Source: DASZHJ01 sp963735465
Lineage (GTDB): Bacteria; Pseudomonadota; Alphaproteobacteria; ATCC43930; CGMCC-115725
DNA: 64,000 bases
NCBI GenBank assembly: GCA_963735465.1
Contig: CAVTLA010000002.1
Location: 558,001-622,000, forward strand
Direction of reading: 5' to 3'
The position numbers and the translations under genes are program-made. Each line of letters starts with the position of its first letter. Position 1 is the first letter of the stretch. Below are positions 54,101 through 62,697 of the stretch, one piece after another. The notes below the pieces were generated by a model. It had not been told where the DNA came from, did no database searches, and saw only the letters and a program-made list of their open reading frames with translations.

Positions 54101-54943
54101 CTAACCGTCGCTGGCCAGCCGGGCGAACACCCGCTTCATGCCGTTGACCCGGGCGAGATAGCCCGCGACGTCGTGGTCGCCGCAGCGCTCGCCGGCGGCC
54201 GCATGGAAGCCGCGGCGCACATAGGCGCTGCCGGCGCCGGCGCCGCAGAGATGGATGAGGGCGGCGAGATCCTGCATCTCCCGCGCGGTGGCGGCGGCGC
54301 GGTGGCGCGCCAGCGCGGCCATGACCGAACGATCGAGGTGCGCCGACGTCAGCTCGATGGCGTGGCCCGGCAGCACGCGGGTGTAGAGGCCGTTGAACCA
54401 GCACGAGCGCAGATCGTACCAGGGCCCGTCCTCGATCACCTCGTGGTCGCGGATGCAATAGCGCCGCGCCTCCTCGAAGGTGCCGTCGGTGATCTGGTAC
54501 ATGCCGACGGCGCTCGACGCCGGCCGGTACATGGCGAAGGGATTCCAGCTCAGGCGCCAGCGCCAATAGGTCTGCGGCACCGGATTGCCGGAGCCCTCCA
54601 CCTGGGCCAGCGCCGCCAGCAGCTCCGCCGAGATCGCGGCGGTGGAGTATTCCCGGAACAGCGGCCCGTACTGCCGCCAGGTCTCGCCCGGCAGCTTCAT
54701 CAGCACGCCGCTCACCGGCGAGAGCATCAGGGTCGGCTTGCGGATCACCTGATAGGTGAGGTTCGCTGCCGACCAGACCACGAGAAGCACCGCCACGACG
54801 GCCGCGACCTGGATCGCCGGATGCGCGGCCCGGACCGCGCGATAGCCGCGCCGGCTCCCCGCGCGCGCCCGCCGGAACAGCCGCGCCCAATCCACGCGCG
54901 CGCGGCGTCTGCGGAAGAGTCTGATGGCGCGGGACGCGGGCAT
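54101..54943 (-). CDS. Lytic transglycosylase domain protein
   Basis: A 280-residue membrane-anchored muramidase-like protein. The Arg-rich N-terminus and a transmembrane helix (about 47-65) precede an SLT-like domain: AALAQVEGSGNPVPQ carries the catalytic-type Glu, SSAVGMYQITDGTF the Gly-Met-Tyr-Gln-Ile motif, and ALIHLCGAGAGSAYVRRGF follows. It should cleave peptidoglycan in the periplasm. Its last 100 bases are duplicated at 47009-47108. Confidence 0.82.
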   Translation of the reverse strand: MPASRAIRLFRRRRARVDWARLFRRARAGSRRGYRAVRAAHPAIQVAAVVAVLLVVWSAANLTYQVIRKPTLMLSPVSGVLMKLPGETWRQYGPLFREYSTAAISAELLAALAQVEGSGNPVPQTYWRWRLSWNPFAMYRPASSAVGMYQITDGTFEEARRYCIRDHEVIEDGPWYDLRSCWFNGLYTRVLPGHAIELTSAHLDRSVMAALARHRAAATAREMQDLAALIHLCGAGAGSAYVRRGFHAAAGERCGDHDVAGYLARVNGMKRVFARLASDG

Positions 54944-54984
54944 GCGGGCGGTGTGGTTCCTTGGCTTCGGGCTGCATCGGCATC

Positions 54985-55104
54985 GTGCGTCCTTCGACTC
55001 GTGATGCTTCGCATCACGGCTCAGGATGAGGAGGTTTTCTTGGCGCCGTCTCCCATCTTCCTCATCCTGAGCCGACCGCGAAGCGGGCGAGTCGAAGGAC
55101 GCAC
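54985..55104. repeat. Palindromic repeat, copy 4
   Basis: Subtype GACTCG...CGGCTCAGG. The left arm insert is the hairpin CGTGATGC-TTC-GCATCACG, different in sequence from copy 3 but still self-complementary; the right arm matches copy 3 apart from one base in the loop. Located between the transglycosylase start and the SDR gene. Confidence 0.85.
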
Positions 55105-55213
55105 CCTGCCAGGGATTCCCGGCAATTCTGAGGCGGAAGGGTTAACGGCCGGAATCCGCAGGCGCCGGGAAATCCCCTATGATGCGGCCAGAAAAACCGG
55201 AGGGAGGTGCCAG

Positions 55214-56033
55214 ATGGCGACGGAGAGGGATTGGCTGGGGCTCGGCGGGCGGATCTGCGTGGTGACCGGCGCCGGCAGCGGGATCGGCAGCGCCATCGCG
55301 GCGGGGCTGGTGGAGGTGGGCGCCACGGCGGTGCTCCTCGACCGCGACCGCGCCGCCGTGGAGGCGGTGGCGGTCCGCCTCAGCGCCGAGGGCGGCAAGG
55401 TCCTCGCCGTCGAGTGCGACACCTCGGATCCCAAGAGCGTATCCGCCGCGGCGGATACGTCCCTACGCGCTTTCGGCGCCTGCGACGTGCTGGTGAACAA
55501 CGCCGGGCTGCTGCGGGCGGGACCGCTGGAGAAGTCTCACTCTCGAGCAGTGGAACGCGACGCTGTCGGTGAACCTCAGCGGCTATTTCCTCTGCGCCCA
55601 GGCCTTCGGCCGGCAGATGCGGGAGGCGAAGCGCGGCAGCCTCGTCCACATCGCCTCGGTGGCGGCGCATCATCCCCAGACCCGGAGCGGCGCCTACAGC
55701 GCCAGCAAGGCCGGCGTCGCCATCCTCTCCCAGCAGCTCGCCTTGGAATGGGGACCCCTGGGCATCCGCAGCAACGTCGTGAGTCCCGGATTGATCCGCA
55801 CGCCGCTCAGCGAGGCCTTCTACCAGGAGCCCGGCGTCACCGAGCGCCGCGCCGCGATCGTGCCCAGCCGCCGCGTCGGCCAGCCCCGGGACATCGCCGA
55901 CACCGTGATCTATCTCGCCAGCGACCGCGCGGCTTACGTCAACGGTGCCGACGTGGCGGTGGACGGCGGCTTTTCTTCGGTGCTGATGGACCTGGTGCCG
56001 CGCCCGGGCTTCCAGGCAACCGAGAAGAAATGA
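55214..56033 (+). CDS. Short-chain dehydrogenase/reductase (SDR), +1 shifted
   Basis: An NAD(P)-dependent oxidoreductase of about 272 residues after removing one extra T at about 55535-55537 (AAGTCTCAC for AAGCTCAC). First frame: VVTGAGSGIGSAIAAGLVE nucleotide loop and VLVNNAGLLRAGPLEK; second frame: LEQWNATLSVNLSGYFLCAQAF, the catalytic Ser region SVAAHHPQTRSG, AYSASKAGV with Tyr and Lys, and the C-terminal VNGADVAVDGG. The stop overlaps the GNAT gene start. Confidence 0.88.
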
Positions 56034-56497
56034 CCATGCCGACCGCGCCTCTCATCCGCCCGGTGACCCGCGACGACCACGCCCAGTGGCTGCCGCTCTG
56101 GAACGCCTACAACGCCTTCTACGAGCGCGTCGGCCCCACCGCGCTCACGCCGGAGATCACCGCCATGACCTGGTCGCGGTTCTTCGACGGCTACGAGCCC
56201 GTCCATGCCCTCGTCGCCGAGAGCAAGGGCAAGCTCCTGGGGCTGGTGCACTACCTCTTCCACCGCAACACCATCATGATCGAGCCTACCTGCTACCTGC
56301 AGGATCTCTTCACCGTGCCCGGCGCGCGCGGCAGCGGCGTCGGCAGAGCCCTCATCACGGGCGTCTACGAGCGCGCCAAAGCCGCCGGCGCCAGCCGCGT
56401 CTACTGGCACACCCACGAGACCAACAAGGCGGCGATGAAGCTCTACGACAAGGTGGCGACGCATTCCGGCTTCGTCGTCTACCGGAAGCAGCTCTGA
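56030..56497 (+). CDS. GNAT family N-acetyltransferase
   Basis: A 155-residue acetyltransferase: IRPVTRDDHAQWLPLWNAYNAFY opens the fold, LQDLFTVPGARGSGVGRALITGVYERAKAAGASRVYWHTHETNKAAMKLYDK gives the acetyl-CoA loop (RGSGVGRAL) and C-terminal strands. The ATG at 56030 overlaps the SDR stop as ATGA; a second ATG at 56036 is in frame. Substrate unknown. Confidence 0.88.
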   Translation: MTMPTAPLIRPVTRDDHAQWLPLWNAYNAFYERVGPTALTPEITAMTWSRFFDGYEPVHALVAESKGKLLGLVHYLFHRNTIMIEPTCYLQDLFTVPGARGSGVGRALITGVYERAKAAGASRVYWHTHETNKAAMKLYDKVATHSGFVVYRKQL

Positions 56498-56540
56498 GCG
56501 GCCCTCCTCTCCCGCTCGCGCGGGAGAGGAACGACGCAAC

Positions 56541-57746
56541 CTAGCCGAACGCCTCGTCCGCGACCTCGACCAGCCTTGCGCGGTCGAGGCCGTTGAAGGC
56601 GGTGCGCAGCGCGGCGCCGTAGGCGCCGAGCTGGCCGAGCTCGATGAAGTCGCCTTCCCGCACGTCCGCCGGCAGGATGAAGGGGCCCTTCATCCGGTCG
56701 GCGCTGTCGCAGGTCGGGCCCATGAGCTCGAACGCCAGCGTCTCGGCGGCGGGAGTGCCGGCGAGGCGAATGACGCGCGCGGGGTAGCGGAAGCCGGGCT
56801 TGCCCGCGTCCGAGAGCGCGCCGTAGATGCCGTCGTTGACGTAGAGCCGCCGCTTCTTGCGCAGCAGCACCTGGACCACGACCGAGGTGCCCTCGGCGAC
56901 CAGCGCACGGCCGGGCTCCGCCCAGAGCTCGAGCGCGCCGAGGCCGTACTCGGCGACCGCGCCGGAGATCGTGCCCATGTAGGTGGCGAGATCCGGCGGC
57001 TCCATGCCGGGATAGCGCGCGGGAAAGCCGCCGCCGACGTCGAGGACGTCGACGGTGACGCCAGCCGCCTGGATGACGGCGGCGGCGCGGGCGATCGCGC
57101 GGATGTAGGCCGTGGGATCGAGGCACTCCGAGCCCACGTGGAAGGTGAGGCCGAGGCGCGCGGCATGGGGGCGCGCCGCCTTCAGCAAGGCGGCGGCTTC
57201 CTCCGGCTCGGCGCCGAACTTGCCCGAGAGATCGTAGACCGCGCCGCCCTTGGGCAGCGCGAGCCGCACGAAGAGACCCGGCAGAACCGCCTCGCCGGTC
57301 TTGGCGGGCCGGGTCTCGGCGCGGATCTTCTCCAGCTCGTCCAGGCTGTCGAGAGCGAAGTCGCGCACGCCGAGCTTCGCCCAGGCCTCGCGGATCGCCG
57401 GGCGCGGCTTCACCGGGTGCATGTAGTGGAGCTCCGCGTCGGCGAAGAGCTGGCGGATGAGCTGGGCCTCGCGCACGCTCGCGACGTCGAAGCGGCGGAC
57501 GCCGCCGCGATGGAGGGCGCGCAGCACCGAGGGCTCGGGGTTGCACTTGACCGCGTAGAGCACGGCGCCGGGGAAGCGCGCGATGAAATTCTGCGCCGCC
57601 GCGGTGACGGTCGCCGGACGCAGGCAGTGCAGGGGATCGGCGGGCTTCTCCGCCGTCACCACGTCGAGGACGGACGGCAGAACCTCCGGCGCCTCGAGGG
57701 GGCGCTTCAAGGGGAAAGTGGCGGCGCGCAAGCGCGAGTTGGCCAT
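56541..57746 (-). CDS. Type III PLP-dependent decarboxylase (ornithine/lysine type)
   Basis: A 401-residue alanine-racemase-fold decarboxylase. PLP Lys is K67 in LYAVKCNPEP; HVGSECLDPTAY, DVGGGFPARYPGMEPP (phosphate loop), ELWAEPGRALVAEGTSVVVQ and the catalytic Cys in GPTCDSADRMKG are the eukaryotic-like ODC signatures. It should make putrescine from ornithine (or cadaverine from lysine). Start ATG 57746; a TTG just upstream is less likely. A structured leader with a 16-codon ORF precedes it, and agmatinase is next. Confidence 0.9.
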   Translation of the reverse strand: MANSRLRAATFPLKRPLEAPEVLPSVLDVVTAEKPADPLHCLRPATVTAAAQNFIARFPGAVLYAVKCNPEPSVLRALHRGGVRRFDVASVREAQLIRQLFADAELHYMHPVKPRPAIREAWAKLGVRDFALDSLDELEKIRAETRPAKTGEAVLPGLFVRLALPKGGAVYDLSGKFGAEPEEAAALLKAARPHAARLGLTFHVGSECLDPTAYIRAIARAAAVIQAAGVTVDVLDVGGGFPARYPGMEPPDLATYMGTISGAVAEYGLGALELWAEPGRALVAEGTSVVVQVLLRKKRRLYVNDGIYGALSDAGKPGFRYPARVIRLAGTPAAETLAFELMGPTCDSADRMKGPFILPADVREGDFIELGQLGAYGAALRTAFNGLDRARLVEVADEAFG

Positions 57747-57854
57747 CAAAACCTTCCTTGCTGGCGAGTGCTCTCGCCGGATCGACCGCCCGCGTGAGCG
57801 GACGACCGATGTGTTTAACGGGAATTCATGAAGAGCAGCCTAAAACGCGAGTGA

Positions 57855-57872
57855 CCGCTCTACCGGGAGCGG
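57855..57872 (-). promoter_or_regulatory. Leader hairpin upstream of the decarboxylase gene
   Basis: On the minus strand CCGCTC-CCGGTA-GAGCGG forms a perfect 6-bp stem with a 6-base loop, just after the small leader ORF and about 110 bases before the decarboxylase ATG. An 8-bp hairpin also lies inside that ORF (57892-57910, loop CGT). The two may be parts of a regulated 5' leader, possibly of the alphaproteobacterial speF type known from Rfam; the match has not been tested. Confidence 0.5.
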
Positions 57873-57882
57873 CGCCATCGCG

Positions 57883-57933
57883 TCAGGCCAGGAAGGTCGC
57901 GTCGACCTTCGCACTCATGCCGGGGACACTCAT
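57883..57933 (-). CDS. Candidate 16-residue leader peptide
   Basis: ATG at 57933 is preceded by GGGAGGTGGAC, an almost perfect anti-16S match with ideal spacing, stronger than the site of most genes here. The frame MSVPGMSAKVDATFLA ends at TGA 57883, and codons for AKVDATF form a perfect DNA hairpin. It is followed by a second hairpin and then the decarboxylase gene. A translated upstream ORF of this kind may control polyamine synthesis. It is inferred only from its signals. Confidence 0.5.
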   Translation of the reverse strand: MSVPGMSAKVDATFLA

Positions 57934-58129
57934 GTCCACCTCCCTTAAGGGGCCGGCCCACACTGACCGGCTCTGCCGAAAGAGACGCGTCCGTCGTTGC
58001 GTAACCACGAGGGCCAGCGGCACGTGCGAGCAGCGCTCAGGTGCACAACGTGGGAAACCCCGGCGTTGTTGCAAGAAAAAACGTTTCGGAGGCGAAATTA
58101 TTTTCGGAGGCGGTGGCTGGAGGAGCAGC
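57934..58129. other. Upstream leader and promoter region of the decarboxylase gene
   Basis: About 200 bases without a gene. On the minus strand it holds an A/T-rich stretch (58075-58105) suited to a promoter and several short complementary blocks (for example GCCGGTC...and GGCCGGCC near 57950-57985) that could extend the leader structure. A frame from 58074 runs into the small leader ORF but looks non-coding upstream of it. Confidence 0.4.
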
Positions 58130-58230
58130 GTGCGTCCTTCGACGCGCGGCCCAAAGGGCCGCTTGCTCAGGATGAGGCGGGACTGAGAACTCCCTCATCC
58201 TGAGCAAGCGAAGCGCGTCGAAGGACGCAC
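58130..58230. repeat. Palindromic repeat, copy 5
   Basis: Subtype GACGCG...CTTGCTCAGG as in copies 1 and 2. The left arm insert is the hairpin GCGGCCC-AAA-GGGCCGC; the right arm has the short gcgcttcgc type. The centre is shorter than in the other copies. It sits directly downstream of the agmatinase stop and may act as its terminator. Confidence 0.85.
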
Positions 58231-58243
58231 GGCGGCTCTGCCG

Positions 58244-59137
58244 CTACTTCCCCAGCACCAGGCACAGGTACTCCCAGACCAGCGTGGCGCCGGCCAGGGC
58301 GGTGATCTCGGCGTGGTCGTAGGGCGGCGAGACTTCCATCAGGTCCATGCCGCGGAAGTCGATCGAGCCGAGGCGGCGGAGGATCGACTGGGCCTGATAG
58401 GTCGAAAGCCCGCCCACCTCCGGCGTGCCGGTGCCGGGCGCGAAGGCGGGGTCGAGGGCGTCGATGTCGAAGGAGAGATAGGCCGCGCCGGATCCCACCC
58501 GCCGCACGATCTCGGCGGCGAGCTCGGCGGGGCGCTTTTCGTGAACCATCTCGGCGTCGAGCACGGTGACGCCGCGGTCGAGGGTCCAGCGCATCACCTC
58601 GGGATCGACCGGCGAGCGGATGCCGATCTGCACCGTCCGCTTGGGGTCCACCAGCCCCTCCTCGATCGCGTGATAGAAGACCGAGCCGTGGCCGTATTTC
58701 TGCCCGAAGCTGTCGGGCCAGGTGTCGACGTGGGCGTCGAAATGGACGAGGCCGAGGGGCGCGCCCACGCGCTTCGCCAGCGCCCGCAGCAGGGCCAGGG
58801 TGACGCTGTGATCGCCGCCCAGCGCCACCAGGTGGTCGACGGTGGCGGCTTGCAGCTCGATAAGCCCGAGGCTCTTCTCGAGGTCGCCCAGCGCCACGGC
58901 GAAGTCGCCGAGGTCGGCGAGATCGCCCTTGGCGGGCTCCTGCCGGCTCCGGGGATGGGCGCCGTCCACCAGCATGGCGCTGGCGCGGCGGATCGCCGCC
59001 GGGGCGAAGCGGGCGCCGGGCCGGTTGGTGGTGCCGATGTCGAGGGGGATGCCGGCGACGGTGACGCGCGCCACCTTCCCTCCGATGGGAAGCCCCAGGA
59101 AGCCCGGCGGGATCGCGAAGGTCGGCGGATGCGGCAT
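58244..59137 (-). CDS. speB: Agmatinase / ureohydrolase family
   Basis: A 297-residue binuclear manganese ureohydrolase. Metal motifs ALGGDHSVTLALL, LVHFDAHVDTWPD and YLSFDIDALDPAFAPGTGTPE are complete. ATG 59137 follows AGGAGAC and starts MPHPPTFAIPPGF. The family includes agmatinase and guanidinobutyrase-like enzymes, so the precise substrate is open. Next to a decarboxylase, agmatine to putrescine is most likely. Confidence 0.88.
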   Translation of the reverse strand: MPHPPTFAIPPGFLGLPIGGKVARVTVAGIPLDIGTTNRPGARFAPAAIRRASAMLVDGAHPRSRQEPAKGDLADLGDFAVALGDLEKSLGLIELQAATVDHLVALGGDHSVTLALLRALAKRVGAPLGLVHFDAHVDTWPDSFGQKYGHGSVFYHAIEEGLVDPKRTVQIGIRSPVDPEVMRWTLDRGVTVLDAEMVHEKRPAELAAEIVRRVGSGAAYLSFDIDALDPAFAPGTGTPEVGGLSTYQAQSILRRLGSIDFRGMDLMEVSPPYDHAEITALAGATLVWEYLCLVLGK

Positions 59138-59247
59138 CGTCGTCTCCTGTGGCCCGCCAGAATATGGGATCGGCCGCGGAAAGAAAAAGTGAAGAGTAAT
59201 TGCGGCAAATCCGGGCATGCTGGCAACCGCAGCAGCGGAGAGCCGGG

Positions 59248-59944
59248 ATGATCAGGTTCCGCGACCGGAACACGCGCGGGCACACCCGGACGGGATGGCT
59301 CGACAGCCGCCACAGCTTCTCCTTCGGCGCCAGCTATCGCGATCCCGAGCACATGGGCTTCCGCGCGCTCCGGGTCATGAACGAGGACCGCATCATCCCC
59401 GGCGCGGGATTCCCCGCCCACAGCCACCGGGACATGGAGATCGTGACCTATGTGCTGGAGGGGAAGCTCCGGCACCAGGACAGTCTCGGCAACGGCTCCG
59501 TGATCCGGCCCGGCGAGCTGCAGCGCATGAGCGCCGGCACCGGCATCACCCACAGCGAGATGAACGCCTCCGCTGCGGACGCGGCCCACCTCCTGCAGAT
59601 CTGGATCATTCCGGACCGGGAAGGAATTCCGCCGGGCTACGAGCAGAAGCCGCTGGGCGATGCGCGAGGACGGCTCGAGCTGGCGGCCGGTCCCGCGGGA
59701 TCGGAGGCACCGGTCACCTTGCAGGCGGACGCGCGCCTCTACGTGGCGCGGCTCGACGCCGGCGCCACCGTCACGCACGCGGCGGCGCCGGGGCGCGGCC
59801 AGTGGCTCCAGGTGGCGCGCGGCCTGGTCGCCCTCAACGACACCGAGATGCGCGAGGGCGACGGCGCCGCCGTCGAGGAGCGAGAAACTCCTCACCGTCG
59901 AGGCGCTCACCGATGCCGAGGTGCTGCTGCTCGATCTCGCGTGA
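59248..59944 (+). CDS. Pirin family protein, +1 shifted near the end
   Basis: A bicupin of about 231 residues after removing one extra base at about 59880-59883. The first cupin has TGWLDSRHSFSFGASYRDPEHMGFRALRV and the metal His/Glu set FPAHSHRDMEIVTYVLEG...GTGITHSEMN; the second cupin ends, in the corrected frame, KLLTVEALTDAEVLLLDLA. Pirins of this type often have quercetinase activity. The uncorrected reading runs on into an arginine-rich tail. Confidence 0.88.
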
Positions 59945-59951
59945 GGCCGCG

Positions 59952-60939
59952 TCAGTCCCCGGCAGCCGACGCGGAAACCGGCCGCCCCAGCAGGCGCCGA
60001 CCCTCCAGGGCCTGCCAGGCGAGGAGCGCCGGCACGCCGATGACGAGATCGCGGGCCCGCTTCAGCAGCGAGAGCGCCAGCGCGATATCAGGCGTCAGGC
60101 CGAAGCCGGCGCCCAGCATGATGTAGGCGCCTTCCTGCACGCCGACCGCGTTGGGCACCGCGAAGGCGACGCTGCGGATGGCGTAGAGCAGACTCTCCAG
60201 GGCGACGACGGCACCGATCCCGGGATCGGCGCCCATGAGCCGGAGCGCGATCCAGGCCTCGACGCTGCTGGCGAGCCAGGCGGCGAGATGGAGGAGGCCG
60301 GCCAGGAGCAGCGTGCCGGGGCGGCGATAGATCGCGGTGAGCTGGGCGTACATCGGCCGCATGGCCGCCATCACGCCGGTGCTGCGGCTTCGCGCCATGC
60401 GCCAGAGCACGCGCTCCACCAGGCGCGAGCCGCGCTGCTGCACCACCATGAACGCCACCAGCGCCACGAGGCTCAGCGCGATGCCACCGGCGGCCCAGCC
60501 GATGAGCCGCGTGTCCGGCCGAAGCTGCGCCAGGATGGCCAGTCCGATCCCGGTGTAGCCGAGCTGCCCCAGCGCCTCCAGGGTCACGTCGACGATGGTT
60601 GTGGCGACGGCGGCGGCGCGCGGGAAGTCCCAGCAACATGGCCGCCCGCGTCCCCATGACGAAGCCGCCGAGCTGCGACAGCGGCAGCACCTCGGAGCCG
60701 GAATCGCGGATGAGCCGGCCCCAGACGAAGGCGGACAGCGGCGCCGAGCTCGGTGCCAGCACGTACCAACAGAAACCCAGGAAGGCGATGCCGGCGAGGT
60801 GATAGGCCACGATGGCAAGGAAGCCCGTCCAGCCCACCTCGAAGAGCGCGCGGCCGACCTCGGCGAAGCCGAAATATCCCACCAGCGCGGTGCCGAGAAT
60901 GATCCCGGCGATCGCGGCGGCGACCGTGAGGCGCTTCAT
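59952..60939 (-). CDS. Flippase-like / HpnL family membrane protein, +1 shifted
   Basis: About 328 residues after removing one extra base at 60625-60626 (CTTCCC for CTCCC on the coding strand). Eight or so hydrophobic segments. SQLGGFVMGTRAAMLLGLPRAAAVATTIVDVTLEALGQL and SVAFAVPNAVGVQEGAYIMLG are typical of the lysylphosphatidylglycerol synthase-type membrane domain, including HpnL of hopanoid clusters. Its start overlaps the stop of the di-iron protein gene by four bases, so the two are coupled. Probably moves or modifies a lipid. Confidence 0.82.
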
Positions 60940-62681
60940 CGCCGCGCCTCCGCGCCGCGCGACCAGAGGCGCAGGCTCCGGAGCGCCGCCTTGGCGAGGC
61001 CGGGCAGGAAGGCGGGACGCAACAACCCGTCGTCCATCACGCTCATGCGGCGCGCGTTCTCGGCGTAGCAATCCTCGAGGAAGCGGCGGAAGGTGAAGCC
61101 CTCGAGAAACATGCTGGCCTGCGTCGCGGAAAAGTCCTTGCCGTCGTTCGCCTGGGCGCCGCTGCGGGCGGTACCGACAAGCCGGCGGATCGCCCGGGTG
61201 TAGAAGCGCAGCGACGCCAGGCCGCGGCGCCAGCGCGCGCCCCGGCCCTGGCGCACCTGGCGCCAGGCCATCCAGTTGATGAAGAACACGATGTGGCGGG
61301 TCTCCTCGTACATGAGCGTTTCGAAGATGGCGAACATCGGCTCCGGCAGAAAGCCCGCCTCGCGGGCGATCTTGAACACGCCGAAGCCCAGGAAGGAATC
61401 CATGCATTCGCCGAAGCCGAAATCCTTGAAGGCGGTCTCGATGTCATCGGGCAGGGGATCGAGGGGCTGCTCCTCCACCGCGATGCCGTAGCGGCGGATC
61501 ATCTCGCGGATGAGCGCCGCGTGGCGGGTCTCCTCGAAACCCTGCAGGTCGATCGCCTCCCGCAGCAGGGGATCGTCGACGGTCTTGGCGAATTTCTCGA
61601 CGATGGCGCCGGCGCGCAGCTCCGTGTGCAGCACCTGCTGCCAGAACGGCACCGCGCGGAGCCGCTGCAGCGCCGCCTCGTCGAGCTCGGGCCAGGGCAG
61701 CTCGGCCGGCACGTAGTGCTGATAGGTCGCCTTGAAGTGCCGGCAGAACAGCTCCTTGTGCGCCTCGGAGCCGATCTTCGGGGCGGCCGACTTCGGTTTT
61801 CCCAGGAAGCGCCGGGCGAAGCGCACCAGGGGCGGCATCACCGCGGGGCGCAGCAGGCGCGGGTCGTAGCCGGCGAGGCGGCGGTCGTTCTCGGCGAGGC
61901 AGAGGCCCATGAGCTCGCCGGTGGAGATGTCGACGCCGACCTGGGCGCTCCCGGTCACGGTGAAGTTGTTGTCCTGGGTGCCGCCGCCGAGGCTGCGGGC
62001 GATGCTCATGCGCTCCCAGATCAGGAACGCCCAGACCGCGACGACCTTGATCGCGAAGAGCGGCCGCCGCCACCACGGCAGGTTGCGGCGATGCCACGCC
62101 GCCCAGTTGACGAAGAAGGTGATGTGGCGCCCTTCCTCCTGCATCACCGGCTCGAATGTGGCCACCAGCTCCGGCGGGAAATAGCCCGAGCGCCGCGCCA
62201 GCTCGAAGAGGCCGAAGGCGAAGAAGCTGTCGATGCACTCGCTGTAGCCGGTCACCATGAACGCCCATTCGGGATCCCGCGGCACGGGATAGGCGGGCTC
62301 CGGTTCCAGCTTGATGCCATAGGCCTCGACGAGGTTCGCCAGCACCGTCTTGTGCCGCCCCTCCTCGAAGCCGTTGAGCTCGATCGCCTGCTTCAGGAGC
62401 GGGTCGGCGATGGTGGCGGCATAGGTCATCACGTTGAGGCTGGCCTTGCCCTCCGTCTGCACCGCGATGTCCCAGATCGGCAGGCTGACGAGGCGGTTCC
62501 TCGCGTCGTCATCGAGCCGTGGCCAGTCGATGACCGCGGGCTTGTAGGGATTGAAGGTGTCGAGGAGCAGGCGGCTGAACAGGGTCTTGTGCCGCTCGCT
62601 GCCGAGGCGGACCGGCCCGGGCTCATCGTCCCGCCAGTGGCGCTGGGCGACATCGGCGGCGTCGATCTCGGAGATGCTCAT
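60936..62681 (-). CDS. Tandem ferritin-like di-iron protein
   Basis: A 581-residue protein built of two homologous halves of about 277 residues. Each has a pair of E-E-x-R-H motifs: EEGRH at 106-110 and 182-186, EETRH at 383-387 and 459-463, each in the same surroundings (GFEEGRHK / GFEETRHA, then EEGRHITFFVNWAAW / EETRHIVFFINWMAW). That is the pattern of carboxylate-bridged di-iron four-helix proteins. Hydrophobic stretches after each second motif suggest membrane contact. It is coupled to the HpnL-like gene and could be a lipid oxygenase or desaturase-like enzyme. Confidence 0.8.
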   Translation of the reverse strand: MSISEIDAADVAQRHWRDDEPGPVRLGSERHKTLFSRLLLDTFNPYKPAVIDWPRLDDDARNRLVSLPIWDIAVQTEGKASLNVMTYAATIADPLLKQAIELNGFEEGRHKTVLANLVEAYGIKLEPEPAYPVPRDPEWAFMVTGYSECIDSFFAFGLFELARRSGYFPPELVATFEPVMQEEGRHITFFVNWAAWHRRNLPWWRRPLFAIKVVAVWAFLIWERMSIARSLGGGTQDNNFTVTGSAQVGVDISTGELMGLCLAENDRRLAGYDPRLLRPAVMPPLVRFARRFLGKPKSAAPKIGSEAHKELFCRHFKATYQHYVPAELPWPELDEAALQRLRAVPFWQQVLHTELRAGAIVEKFAKTVDDPLLREAIDLQGFEETRHAALIREMIRRYGIAVEEQPLDPLPDDIETAFKDFGFGECMDSFLGFGVFKIAREAGFLPEPMFAIFETLMYEETRHIVFFINWMAWRQVRQGRGARWRRGLASLRFYTRAIRRLVGTARSGAQANDGKDFSATQASMFLEGFTFRRFLEDCYAENARRMSVMDDGLLRPAFLPGLAKAALRSLRLWSRGAEARR

Positions 62682-62697
62682 CGCCGTCTGCTCTTCC

